The notes beneath the pieces are model-generated. The model saw only the letters and a list, made by a program, of their open reading frames with translations, did not search any database and was not told where the DNA came from. 64,000 nt of DNA from CBDFHB01 sp965250115 (lineage in GTDB: Bacteria > Acidobacteriota > Vicinamibacteria > Marinacidobacterales > SMYC01), in the NCBI GenBank assembly GCA_965250115.1, contig CBDFNJ010000002.1, positions 1,798,001 through 1,862,000 on the forward strand, given 5' to 3'. Positions 47,443 to 55,998 of the stretch are shown in pieces. The position numbers were made by a program, and so were the translations under genes. Each line of letters begins with the position of its first letter. Positions within the stretch are counted from its first letter, which is position 1.

Positions 47443-48861
47443 ATGGCGACATTACCTCCGAACGCGGCACAGGGCAGCGGTTTGCACCGAACGCTTGGCG
47501 TCATGGACCTGGTGTTACTGAACGTAGCTGCCATTCTCGGTTTCAGGTGGCTTTCGACCGCCGCGCAAATGGGCCCATCGAGCCTCGTCCTTTGGCTGCT
47601 CGCCGTTTTGATTTTCTTCATACCCTCGGGGCTGACAGTCATGGAGCTGAGCTCGCGGGATTCCGGCGAGGGCGGCATCTACCTCTGGTCTAGGGCCGCG
47701 TTTGGGGAGCAACATGGGTTCATCGCGGGCTGGACCTATTGGGTTAACAACCTTTTCTATTTCCCGTCGTTGCTGCTGTTCATCGCGGGCGCGTTTCTTT
47801 TTCTCGGCGGCAAGGAATGGCTTGGCCTCGGCGACAGTGCTTATTACAACGCTGCCTTTTCGCTGACGCTTCTGTGGGTCGTTATCGGCGCGAATGTGAT
47901 CGGCTTGAGGCGAGGCAAGTGGATTCAGAATGTCGGTGCCATTTCGACCGGCGCAGTATTCATTGTCTTGGCCATTGGCGGAATCTGGGCCTGGGCTCAA
48001 TATGGCAGCGCGACAGAATTCACGGCGTCGTCGCTCATGCCGAATCTGGCGAACTACGCAACGCTGACTTTCTTCGCCACCATGACATTTGCATTCGCGG
48101 GCCTCGAGCTGGGGCCGGCGATGGGTGGAGAAATCATAAACCCTGCCCGTGCGATACCGCGGGCGATGCTGGTATCAGGCCTGATCATTTCCGTGATTTA
48201 CGTAATGGGAACGGGTCTGTTGCTGGTGGCAGTACGCGAAGGTCAAATCGACGTCATCACCGGTATCCCTCAGGCTCTGGCCGCCGTTGGCGAACGCATT
48301 GCACTGCCCGGTCTTGCGACTGCCGGCGCCCTTCTGATTGTGATGAGCTCGACTGGCGGGCTGGGAGCCTGGATTTCCGGAGTCGCCAGAATCCCCTACG
48401 TCATCGGTATCGATCGTTACCTGCCGGCGGTGCTTGGCAAGACCCACCCGAAATGGGGTACACCCTATGTCGCGCTGATCGCTCAGGGCGCGGTCGTGAC
48501 GGTTCTAATGCTCGCCGTCGTCACAGACTCGACCATTGAAGAGGCCTACATCATGTTGCTCGATATGTGCATCATCTTGTATTTCATTCCGTTCCTCTAC
48601 ATGTTTGCGGCACTACCCGTATTGCGCATGAAGGCAGCGGGCAACAACGAAGGCGTCAACCTCGTGCCGGGCGGAAATGCCGGCGTGTGGTTGTTCGCTG
48701 GCCTCGGGTTTACTGCGACCTTGCTTTCAGTTGTACTCGCGCTCATCCCGCCAGCCGGCACAACGAATCCGCAGATGTTCATCCTCAAGGTCGGCGGAGG
48801 GTGCCTACTGTTTATCGCAGCCGGACTCGTGTTCTACTACCGTAATCGTCACTCATCGTAG
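47443..48861 (+). CDS. APC-family amino-acid permease
   Basis: 472 aa, about twelve membrane helices. The N-terminal consensus is HRTLGVMDLVLLNVAAILGFRWLSTAAQMGP, and ELSSRDSGEGGIYLWSRAAFGEQHGFIAGW includes the family EGG-YxW block. FAFAGLELGPAMGGEIINPARAIPRAM is the helix-6 region. The fourth-helix residues and substrate specificity cannot be read with confidence; glutamate/GABA-type APC members are the nearest I recall. It stands alone, 123 bases from the broken Omp85-type gene, divergently. Confidence 0.9.
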   Translation: MATLPPNAAQGSGLHRTLGVMDLVLLNVAAILGFRWLSTAAQMGPSSLVLWLLAVLIFFIPSGLTVMELSSRDSGEGGIYLWSRAAFGEQHGFIAGWTYWVNNLFYFPSLLLFIAGAFLFLGGKEWLGLGDSAYYNAAFSLTLLWVVIGANVIGLRRGKWIQNVGAISTGAVFIVLAIGGIWAWAQYGSATEFTASSLMPNLANYATLTFFATMTFAFAGLELGPAMGGEIINPARAIPRAMLVSGLIISVIYVMGTGLLLVAVREGQIDVITGIPQALAAVGERIALPGLATAGALLIVMSSTGGLGAWISGVARIPYVIGIDRYLPAVLGKTHPKWGTPYVALIAQGAVVTVLMLAVVTDSTIEEAYIMLLDMCIILYFIPFLYMFAALPVLRMKAAGNNEGVNLVPGGNAGVWLFAGLGFTATLLSVVLALIPPAGTTNPQMFILKVGGGCLLFIAAGLVFYYRNRHSS

Positions 48862-48950
48862 CAGCGCAGATCGCACACCCTAAGGTGTGGCGTTGCCACT
48901 CGTTCTCACGATTGCTACCATGAACAGATTGTGAGGACCCAGCCGCGCCC

Positions 48951-49700
48951 TTGAACTCCGTGCTCCCGCGTTTTCGGTCCAACTGGGCTCTGTTCCTCGA
49001 CGCAGATGGAACGCTTCTCGACTTTGCCGATGCTCCCCATGAAGTCGTTGCGCGCCCGGACCTTGGTGGTACGCTCAGCGGTATTCACGCGTCGATTGAG
49101 GGTGCGATCGCGCTGGTCAGCGGACGGAGCCTCGAGAGTCTGGACGAGATTTTCGCACCGCTGCGAATCCCCGCCGCCGGGCTTCATGGTCACGAACGGC
49201 GGGACGCTCAGGGAAACCTCCATCGCGAGCCGGTGGAAGGGAAGGCCCTTCGCTGGGTACGAGACAAGATGATAGGGTTCTCGGACGAGCATCCGGGCGC
49301 TCTCGTCGAGGACAAGGGGTTTGCGGTTGCGCTCCACGTTCGTCAGGCACCTCACATTTTCACGAAGGCGGAGGCTTTCATCGAGAAGATCGAGGAGGAC
49401 CTGCCCGCCTCGCTCCGCGTGCTGACGGGGAAGATGGTGTTCGAAGTGAAGCCGAGCGGCGGATCGAAAGGGACGGCGATCGCGGCCTTCATGGACGAGC
49501 CGCCCTTTGCGAAGCGGATTCCCGTCTTCATCGGCGACGATGATACGGATGAAGATGGGTTTCGGTGGGTCAACGAGCATGGCGGTATTTCGGTTAAAGT
49601 TGGCCCAGGACAATCGGACGCGCGCTTTCGACTCGACGATGTCGACGCGGTCTCGACATGGCTCGAAAAGTACGCGGCCTTTCTGGCGAGGAGGGCATGA
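48951..49700 (+). CDS. otsB: Trehalose-6-phosphate phosphatase
   Basis: HAD-superfamily enzyme that makes trehalose from trehalose-6-phosphate. 249 aa. Motif I is LFLDADGTLLDF, then the OtsB signatures VSGRSLESLDEIF and GLHGHERR, the Lys of KPSGGSKGTAI and motif IV FIGDDDTDEDGF. The start is TTG 48951 or GTG 48960. Its stop overlaps the ATG of the GH15 gene (ATGA), making a three-gene operon with GH15 and otsA. Confidence 0.93.
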   Translation: MNSVLPRFRSNWALFLDADGTLLDFADAPHEVVARPDLGGTLSGIHASIEGAIALVSGRSLESLDEIFAPLRIPAAGLHGHERRDAQGNLHREPVEGKALRWVRDKMIGFSDEHPGALVEDKGFAVALHVRQAPHIFTKAEAFIEKIEEDLPASLRVLTGKMVFEVKPSGGSKGTAIAAFMDEPPFAKRIPVFIGDDDTDEDGFRWVNEHGGISVKVGPGQSDARFRLDDVDAVSTWLEKYAAFLARRA

Positions 49701-51493
49701 TCGAGAGCACCTCGAGGAACAATCTGGACCTGGCGCTCATCGGGAACTCGAGCTTCAGCGCCTTGATCGACGATCGCGCACGGATCGTCTGGGCCTGCCT
49801 GCCGCGATTCGACAGCAATCCGGTTTTCGATGGGCTACTCCGAGACGGCGACGAGACGGATGGGGTCTTTGCCGTTGACCTCCTCCACCTCGCGCGGACG
49901 GAACCCTCCTACCTCCGAAACACCGCGATCCTGAAGACGGTTCTGGTCGATCGGCAGGATGCCGCGGTCGAGGTGGTGGACTTCGCGCCGAGGTTCAAGC
50001 AATACGGCCGCATGTTCCGGCCTCTGACCATCGTTCGGCAGATTCGACCCCTGCGCGGCAGTCCTAGAATTCGGATCCGAATCCGCCCGACGAGCATCGG
50101 CGGAGGTGCGCCAGAGGCGATGAGTTACGGGAGCAACCATATCCGTTATGAGAGTTCAGAGACTAGGTTGAGGCTGACGACGGACGCGTCCGTGACGGCG
50201 CTGCTCGACCAGACCGCGTTCGTTCTCGAGCGACCCATCACGCTGATTCTAGGTCCGGATCAAACGCTTCAGGGCGGCGTGCCGGAGACAGGAAGGCGCT
50301 TCTTCGACGAGACCGCGGCCTATTGGCACGATTGGGTACGCAACTTGAGTATTCCGTTCGATTGGCAGGAAGCCGTCATCCGCGCTGCGATCACGCTCAA
50401 GTTGAACGCCTACGACGATACTGGGGCCATCGTTGCCGCGATGACGACGTCGATCCCCGAGGCCGCGGACAGTGGCCGGAACTGGGACTATCGTTACTGC
50501 TGGCTTCGAGACGCTCAGTTTGTCGTGGGAGCGCTCAACCGCCTGGGCACGACGCAGACGATGGAACGTTATATCCGCTACATCGTGAACCTCGTGGCGG
50601 CGAGCGACGGTAGTCGGCTCCAGCCGGTTTATGGCATCAACGGTCGGCCACGCCTCGAGGAGCGCGTGGTTTCGGAGCTTCCCGGCTATCGGCGGATGGG
50701 GCCCGTGAGAATCGGCAACCAGGCCTACGAGCAGGTCCAGAACGACGTCTACGGAGCTGCCGTGCTCACCGCGACGCACATGTTCTTCGATGAGCGGCTC
50801 TCGAGCCCCGGAGACGAAGCGCTGTTTCGCAGGCTCGAGCATCTCGGTGATCTCGCGGTCCAGGTTTTCGAGACGCCGGATGCGGGACCGTGGGAGCTGA
50901 GGGCGTCGAAACGGATACACACCTACTCGGCGGTGATGTGCTGGGCGGCATGCGACCGGCTGAGCAAGATCGCGCGGCAACTCGGTCTCGAGGAGCCTGC
51001 GTCGCACTGGCAGCTGCGGGCTGCAGGAATGCACGAAGTCATCTCCAAGCGAGCCTTCAATACAAAGGTCGGCAGTTTCGTTGCCAGTTTCGATGGTGAC
51101 GATCTCGATGCGACGCTTCTTTTGATGCCGGAGCTCGGTTTCCTTTCACCGTCCCATCCTCGCTTCGAGTCAACGGTGACCATGATCGAGAAGCGTCTGA
51201 GGCGAGATGATTTCTTGCTTCGCTACGCAACCCCGGACGATTTCGGTCTGCCCGAGACCGCCTTTACCGTCTGCAGCTTCTGGTTCGTCGACGCCCTTCA
51301 CGCCCTGGGCCGCGACGAGGAAGCACGAGCGCTCTTCGAAAAGCTCCTCTCGCATCGCAATCGCCACGGCCTTCTATCCGAGGACCTCGATCCCGTCACG
51401 GGCGAGCTGTGGGGCAACTTCCCCCAAACCTACAGTATGGTGGGAATCATCAACTCTGCACGAAAGCTCAGCCGTTCCTGGGATTCGCGTTGA
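49697..51493 (+). CDS. Glycoside hydrolase family 15 protein (glucoamylase/trehalase-like)
   Basis: 598 aa. The N-terminal beta-sandwich (LALIGNSSFSALIDDRARIVWACLPRFDS) is followed by an (alpha/alpha)6 barrel. RNWDYRYCWLRDAQFVVGAL carries the first catalytic region, and the later GPWELRASKRIHTYSAVMCWAACDRL and GLLSEDLDPVTGELWGNFPQTYSMVGIINSA contain the general acid/base Glu region. In this operon, next to trehalose synthesis genes, a trehalase or glucan hydrolase role is likely. It overlaps both neighbours by 4 bases. Confidence 0.92.
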   Translation: MIESTSRNNLDLALIGNSSFSALIDDRARIVWACLPRFDSNPVFDGLLRDGDETDGVFAVDLLHLARTEPSYLRNTAILKTVLVDRQDAAVEVVDFAPRFKQYGRMFRPLTIVRQIRPLRGSPRIRIRIRPTSIGGGAPEAMSYGSNHIRYESSETRLRLTTDASVTALLDQTAFVLERPITLILGPDQTLQGGVPETGRRFFDETAAYWHDWVRNLSIPFDWQEAVIRAAITLKLNAYDDTGAIVAAMTTSIPEAADSGRNWDYRYCWLRDAQFVVGALNRLGTTQTMERYIRYIVNLVAASDGSRLQPVYGINGRPRLEERVVSELPGYRRMGPVRIGNQAYEQVQNDVYGAAVLTATHMFFDERLSSPGDEALFRRLEHLGDLAVQVFETPDAGPWELRASKRIHTYSAVMCWAACDRLSKIARQLGLEEPASHWQLRAAGMHEVISKRAFNTKVGSFVASFDGDDLDATLLLMPELGFLSPSHPRFESTVTMIEKRLRRDDFLLRYATPDDFGLPETAFTVCSFWFVDALHALGRDEEARALFEKLLSHRNRHGLLSEDLDPVTGELWGNFPQTYSMVGIINSARKLSRSWDSR

Positions 51494-52866
51494 GCCGGAT
51501 CGTTGTCGTTTCGAATCGCGTCGCGCTGCCGCGAGGGACAAAGCCTCCTGAAGGAGGGCTCGCGATGTCGGTGCTCTCCGCACTCGAGGCTCGCGGGGGG
51601 CTCTGGTACGGGTGGAACGGCGCCACGGCCCCGGAGACGGCGTTGCAGGTGGAGCGTCTCCAGTTGGGCAAGATCGAGTTCGCGACCGTCGCGCTCTCGA
51701 AGCGCGACTACGACGACTACTACAAGGGCTATTCCAACCGGGTGCTCTGGCCGATCCTGCATTCTCGTCTGGACCGAATGGAGTTTTGGAGGAGCTACGA
51801 GGACGGCTATCGACGGGTGAACGACCTCCTCGCCGAGCAGCTCGTTCCCTTGCTGAGACCGGACGATCTGATCTGGGTTCACGACTACCACTTGTTCCCC
51901 TTCGCCGAGGCCCTGCGACAGCGGGGTTGTCGACAGCCAATGGGTTTCTTCCTTCACGTTCCCTTTCCGTCGTTCGACATCATTCGCGCCTTGCCGCGGT
52001 TCCGGCGCCTTCTGCAGGCTCTCGGGGCCTATGATCAGGTCGGCTTCCAGACCGATCTGGATCTCTGGGATTTCAAAAACAGCGTTCACTACGGTCTGCC
52101 GGGCACGAAGATCGACACGGAAAGCGTGTTCATCGGTGGACGGAGGACGCGTGTCGGTGCGTTTCCCATCAGCATCGATATCGAGGATGTCGCGGCCGGC
52201 GCCCGCAAGGGTACCGCATCGGTCCAGGGACGGCGTCTGGTCTCGAGCCTCAGTGACCGGCGGTTGATCATCGGTGTCGATCGGCTGGACTACACGAAGG
52301 GGCTCGGCGAACGATTGAAGGCCTTCCGTCGACTCCTCGAGCGGTACCCCCCGCTGCGAGGAAAAGTCACCTACCTTCAGATCGCTCAACCCTCCCGGGG
52401 TGACGTGCCGCAATATCAGCGGATGAGGGACTATCTGAACGCTCTATCGGGTGAGATCAATGGCCGATTCGCGGAGTACGACTGGGTTCCCATTCGTTAT
52501 CTGAACAAGGGATTCACTCGTACCATCACCCTCGGGTTCCTCTCGATCGCGGACGTCGCTTTGATTACGCCTCTTCGAGACGGGATGAACCTGGTCGCCA
52601 AGGAATTCGTCGCGGCACAGACGCCCGAGGCACCAGGCGCGCTGGTGCTATCGGGTCTGGCGGGAGCGGCGCGCGAGCTCGGGGAGGCTACCGTGGTCAA
52701 CCCTCACGACATCGACGACGTCGCCGAGGGTCTCGCTCAGGCGATTCTCATGCCGAACGAAGAGCGGCTCGAGCGATGGAATAGCATGATGCAGGTGCTT
52801 CGCTGCAACGACATTCACGAGTGGCGGCGGCGTTTCATCGAAGCGCTCGAGGCATCGGGACACTAG
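51490..52866 (+). CDS. otsA: Trehalose-6-phosphate synthase
   Basis: GT20 enzyme joining UDP-glucose and glucose-6-phosphate. 458 aa from TTG 51490, which overlaps the GH15 stop. Motifs are SRIVVVSNRVALP, LIWVHDYHLFPFAEALR, FFLHVPFPSFDI, IIGVDRLDYTKGLGERLKAF (phosphate and nucleotide binding) and TPLRDGMNLVAKEFVAAQ. The stop codon TAG contains the TA target of the IS630 element that follows. Confidence 0.95.
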   Translation: MSRIVVVSNRVALPRGTKPPEGGLAMSVLSALEARGGLWYGWNGATAPETALQVERLQLGKIEFATVALSKRDYDDYYKGYSNRVLWPILHSRLDRMEFWRSYEDGYRRVNDLLAEQLVPLLRPDDLIWVHDYHLFPFAEALRQRGCRQPMGFFLHVPFPSFDIIRALPRFRRLLQALGAYDQVGFQTDLDLWDFKNSVHYGLPGTKIDTESVFIGGRRTRVGAFPISIDIEDVAAGARKGTASVQGRRLVSSLSDRRLIIGVDRLDYTKGLGERLKAFRRLLERYPPLRGKVTYLQIAQPSRGDVPQYQRMRDYLNALSGEINGRFAEYDWVPIRYLNKGFTRTITLGFLSIADVALITPLRDGMNLVAKEFVAAQTPEAPGALVLSGLAGAARELGEATVVNPHDIDDVAEGLAQAILMPNEERLERWNSMMQVLRCNDIHEWRRRFIEALEASGH

Positions 52867-52891
52867 TGCCAGAGATCTTAAGTTTCGCCCT

Positions 52892-53200
52892 TTATTCTAT
52901 TCGCTGCGACAAGAAGTCTTGAAAGTGGAACGGGAAGTCACGGACAAGCATCTCGGTGAGTTCTTGAATGTTGCCGACGTAAGGCGTGCGTTCCCAGCGG
53001 CCGCGATGGTTTGGAAAGCTGAGGGCCCAAAGATTGCTGGACTTCGTTTTGCGGCTGAGTCGGGCGTGCAGCCAGGGGTCGTCGGGTTTACCGCTGAAGA
53101 TAGTGAGGGACTGCCCCCGTTTCTTGACGCGGAGGTGGTCGAAGCCGCGGTAGGCGTTCAAGGAGCGTTGAAGATTCGCGGCGGCAGATTCGATGTCCAT
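52892..53200 (-). CDS. Small ORF within IS630 element
   Basis: 102 aa (MDIESAAANLQRSLNAYRGF ... KKRGQSLTIFSGKPDDPWLHARL). It sits inside the IS630 ends, 30 bases downstream of the transposase and on the same strand. I recall similar ORFs next to IS630 transposases but know no function. WALSFPNHRGRWERTP suggests a compact beta-rich domain. Confidence 0.6.
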   Translation of the reverse strand: MDIESAAANLQRSLNAYRGFDHLRVKKRGQSLTIFSGKPDDPWLHARLSRKTKSSNLWALSFPNHRGRWERTPYVGNIQELTEMLVRDFPFHFQDFLSQRIE

Positions 53201-53230
53201 ACACGAAGGGACGCTGCGGAAGCTGGAGCG

Positions 53231-54349
53231 CTACGCAGCAGTGGAAGTTGATTGTAGCGGGTATCCCTTGAATGTCCAGCGGAAGGGATGAGCTTCGTGG
53301 TGGTTCCAATGGCGAATGAATCGGCGCAAAGCACCTTCCAACTCACGGGCGGAGTTGAACACGCCGTATCGGAGCACGCGTTTTTGAACAATGCCGAAGA
53401 ATATCTCGACTTGGTTGACCCAGGACGCGTGAATAGGAGTGTAGAAGAAGCGAAACCTATTACCGTGACGCCGATTGAATTGGTTCCATCGTTGGTGTTT
53501 GCCATCACGATGAATGTTGAGATTGTCCCAGATGACATAGATCTTCTTTCTTGGGTACCGGCGCGCTACGGCCTCCATGAAATCCAGGATGTCGACGGTT
53601 TTACGCCTCTTGCGTACTTCGGAGTAAACGTCGCCCGTATGGGGATTAAATGCGGCGAAAAGAGTCCTCGTTCCATGTCGGACATACTCGCAGTCGTGTC
53701 GGCCACTGCGTCCGCGCGAAGCGAGGCGCAAGTCGTGTTTACGTCCCAATGCCTGCATTCCGCTCTTTTCGTCGATGCATAGCACCACGCCGTCTCGCGG
53801 AGGTCGAAGGTACAAGCGACAGATCCTTTTCACCTTGGGTCTGAATTCGGGGTCTGGACTGTGAAGCCACATGCGAACGCGATGAGGTCGAATCTCTGCT
53901 TCAGAGAGAATCCGAATGACCGAGGTTCGACTCATCGAGGGTCTCGAGCGTCGACGACGAAACCGCTCCAGCAGAGAATCGATGGTCCACACATCCCGAG
54001 TCCGTTCGCCGAAGTCCGACGGACGCCCACACGCCATGCTGAGCAACTCACATCGACTAAGCAATCCGATTTGAGGCGGTCGGCCCGAACGCGGTTCGTC
54101 TCTCAAAGCTTCTTTATGCCGTTTCTCCACAAAGCGATCCCGCCAGCGGCGTACCGTCTTGACGTCTACTTCCAATCGCCGTGCGGCCGCACTCACGCAT
54201 GGACCCCGCTCAAGAACCAAGAGGATTCGAGCTCGAAGAACTTCACGATACGGGCGGCCGTATTGCCCAGCAATCTCCAACAGCTGTTTTCGCTCTCTCG
54301 CAGTCAAACGTACCGGTCTTGGTCGTCGCCCTCGTCGCTCTTCCTGCAT
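53231..54349 (-). CDS. IS630-family transposase
   Basis: 372 aa. The N-terminal helix-turn-helix is VSAAARRLEVDVKTVRRWRDRF. The catalytic Asp and Glu positions lie in VVLCIDEKSGMQALG, IYVIWDNLNIHRDGKHQRW and TPIHASWVNQVEIFFGIVQKRVLRYG. The frame is complete. Likely functional. Confidence 0.94.
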   Translation of the reverse strand: MQEERRGRRPRPVRLTARERKQLLEIAGQYGRPYREVLRARILLVLERGPCVSAAARRLEVDVKTVRRWRDRFVEKRHKEALRDEPRSGRPPQIGLLSRCELLSMACGRPSDFGERTRDVWTIDSLLERFRRRRSRPSMSRTSVIRILSEAEIRPHRVRMWLHSPDPEFRPKVKRICRLYLRPPRDGVVLCIDEKSGMQALGRKHDLRLASRGRSGRHDCEYVRHGTRTLFAAFNPHTGDVYSEVRKRRKTVDILDFMEAVARRYPRKKIYVIWDNLNIHRDGKHQRWNQFNRRHGNRFRFFYTPIHASWVNQVEIFFGIVQKRVLRYGVFNSARELEGALRRFIRHWNHHEAHPFRWTFKGYPLQSTSTAA

Positions 54350-54423
54350 GTCCCAAATTTGATCACATCCACTCCAAAACTGCGATCAAATAATTGGGGC
54401 GAAACTTCCGGACCGCGGAACTA

Positions 54424-54642
54424 GTGCTCTCGCGCGGTCTCGCCTTGACGGCCATCGGCCTCGGTGGCGCGCTCGCGACGAGTCCCCTCCTGTCACCACT
54501 TCTGTTTCAGGTGGAAGCTTTCGACGCGGGAGTCGTCGCCCTCGTCTCGCTGATGGTCGCCGGAGTCGGACTGGCCGCGAGCTTCTTGCCCGCGCGCCTC
54601 GCTGCCTCCATCCATCCGGTCGAAGCGTTGCGATGCGAATGA
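54424..54642 (+). pseudogene. C-terminal fragment of a MacB/FtsX-type ABC permease, copy 1
   Basis: About 72 residues (LVLSRGLALTAIGLGGALATSPLLSPLLF, VVALVSLMVAGVGLAASFLPARLAASIHPVEALR) match the last helix and end of acidobacterial MacB/FtsX-like permeases, which close with a PxxALR motif. The start is cut off at the IS630 end, and the rest of the gene is absent. A near-identical tail lies at 57464-57603. Confidence 0.82.
54502..54640 (+). repeat. About 140-bp direct repeat, unit 1 (permease tail)
   Basis: The stretch from CTGTTTCAGGTGGAAGC to the ALR codons recurs at 57464-57603 with roughly nine differences in ten visible lines of alignment, in the same orientation. Both copies are tails of the same kind of permease gene. 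The two units enclose a minus-strand cyclase gene and a + strand M64 peptidase gene. Confidence 0.85.
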
Positions 54643-54896
54643 TGACCAGGACAATCGGAACCCAGCTTCCCTCAGAAATCTGGATGGCGATTGATCGCCG
54701 AGCGCGCCAGCCGAGCCTTCGTTATCCGCCTCTCAGGATCGTCCGCTTCACCGGCCAGCTCCTGTTCGTCGCCGGGGATCTCTAGTCCGACCGTCACGAT
54801 CGACATCACCGTTAGGAGCTTCGGTAAAAGGGCGGCGCGGGGACGCAGCATTGCGATGAAGCCTGCCCTCAGCTTTGGTGGGCCGTCGGCACGGAT

Positions 54897-55871
54897 CTAT
54901 TTGATGGCAAGGGGATTTCCCGGAGAGCCCGTCGCCCCCCTCATGAGTAGCGGTGTGAACACGAAGGCGAACTCGTAGACGCGATCCGCGGCGAGCTCGC
55001 TCAGATCGAGGTTCTCGAAGTTGTAGACCCCGTGTCGATTCATGAGCCATTGATGACCTTGAAACGGCTGTTCCGGGTCCTCACCGGGATTCGCCTCGAC
55101 GTTGCCGGTATCGGCGCCGGCCATCACGATCTTGCGCTCGACCAGCCAACGGATCGTGGTGATTCCCGGACCGGGATTGGAGCGAGCGTACGTCTCGTTG
55201 TCTACCATCCAGAGGGCGCCGTGACCGGTATGGAACAGGACCACGTCGCCCTCGCGGATCGTCGAACCCTGGGATTGGAGCGCACCCTCGATGTCGACGA
55301 TAGTAATAATGTAGTCCCCGGGGAGCCGCTCGACCCCTTTGTAGGCCGCGACGTCGATCAGCACGCCACGCGCGAAGAAAGGCCCGGCGTTTTCAATGCC
55401 GAGTCTGGTGAGCCCATAGGGCGAGTGGATGTCGTTCAAGCGGAACCCATTGTAGAAGATGTCCTCCTCGCCGACCCGGGTCCCAATGTGGCCCAGCCCG
55501 TCGAATTGGGTTCCGATTTGTCCGATCTCTCCCGAGAACAGCTCATCGTTGTAGACGACCTGGTTCGTGCCCATGGGCCCGCCGGTCGGTTTTCCCGACA
55601 GGGTCAAGCTGAAGTGGCGATTGCCAAAGCTCGGCATCCCCGGCTCATAGACCCTGCCGAGCGAGTAGATCCGACCCTCGGTGATGAGCCTCGCAGCTTG
55701 GACGATCCGATCTGCAGTGATGCGATTCGAAGCGCCGCGCTCATCCTCCGGGCCCCATTCCGAAGGCCACCACTCGTCGTCCGTCTGCGCCTGCGCCGAC
55801 AAGCTCATGCAAGTCCAGCCGAGCACGAGCCACGACCATCGACTCGCGCGGGACAGAATCTTCGCTGACAT
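54897..55871 (-). CDS. Secreted cyclase-family hydrolase (kynurenine formamidase-like fold)
   Basis: 324 aa. Signal peptide: WSWLVLGWTCMSLSAQAQ. The family motif (usually HxGTHxDxPxH) appears as IGTQFDGLGHIG, with the first His replaced by Gly or Ile. GDVVLFHTGHGALW, GPGITTIRWLVERKIVMAGADT and the C-terminal FVFTPLLMRGATGSPGNPLAIK are the usual later blocks. The changed metal site makes the substrate and even the metal dependence uncertain. Confidence 0.85.
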   Translation of the reverse strand: MSAKILSRASRWSWLVLGWTCMSLSAQAQTDDEWWPSEWGPEDERGASNRITADRIVQAARLITEGRIYSLGRVYEPGMPSFGNRHFSLTLSGKPTGGPMGTNQVVYNDELFSGEIGQIGTQFDGLGHIGTRVGEEDIFYNGFRLNDIHSPYGLTRLGIENAGPFFARGVLIDVAAYKGVERLPGDYIITIVDIEGALQSQGSTIREGDVVLFHTGHGALWMVDNETYARSNPGPGITTIRWLVERKIVMAGADTGNVEANPGEDPEQPFQGHQWLMNRHGVYNFENLDLSELAADRVYEFAFVFTPLLMRGATGSPGNPLAIK

Positions 55872-55998
55872 GGTTTACCTCCAGCTCGCAGCATAGGAGT
55901 CTGCGTTCGCGTCGGCTCGTCGCCTACAATAGTGGGCGCTCACGCCGCCCGAGTTTACTTTCAAACTCGTCCGGTCCGAGGATGAAGAGGAGAAGCAT

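Larger units (their letters stand above)
52866..54421 (-). mobile_element. IS630-family element (1556 bp)
   Basis: TA dinucleotides flank it (52864-52865, 54422-54423), as for IS630. The ends are imperfect inverted repeats: a variable outer 14 bases beginning GTGCC/GTTCC, then a perfect AAGTTTCGCCC. It contains the transposase gene and a 102-aa ORF. The left TA is part of the otsA stop codon, and the right flank is a permease fragment unrelated to trehalose. The insertion therefore coincides with, or follows, a rearrangement. Confidence 0.85.
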
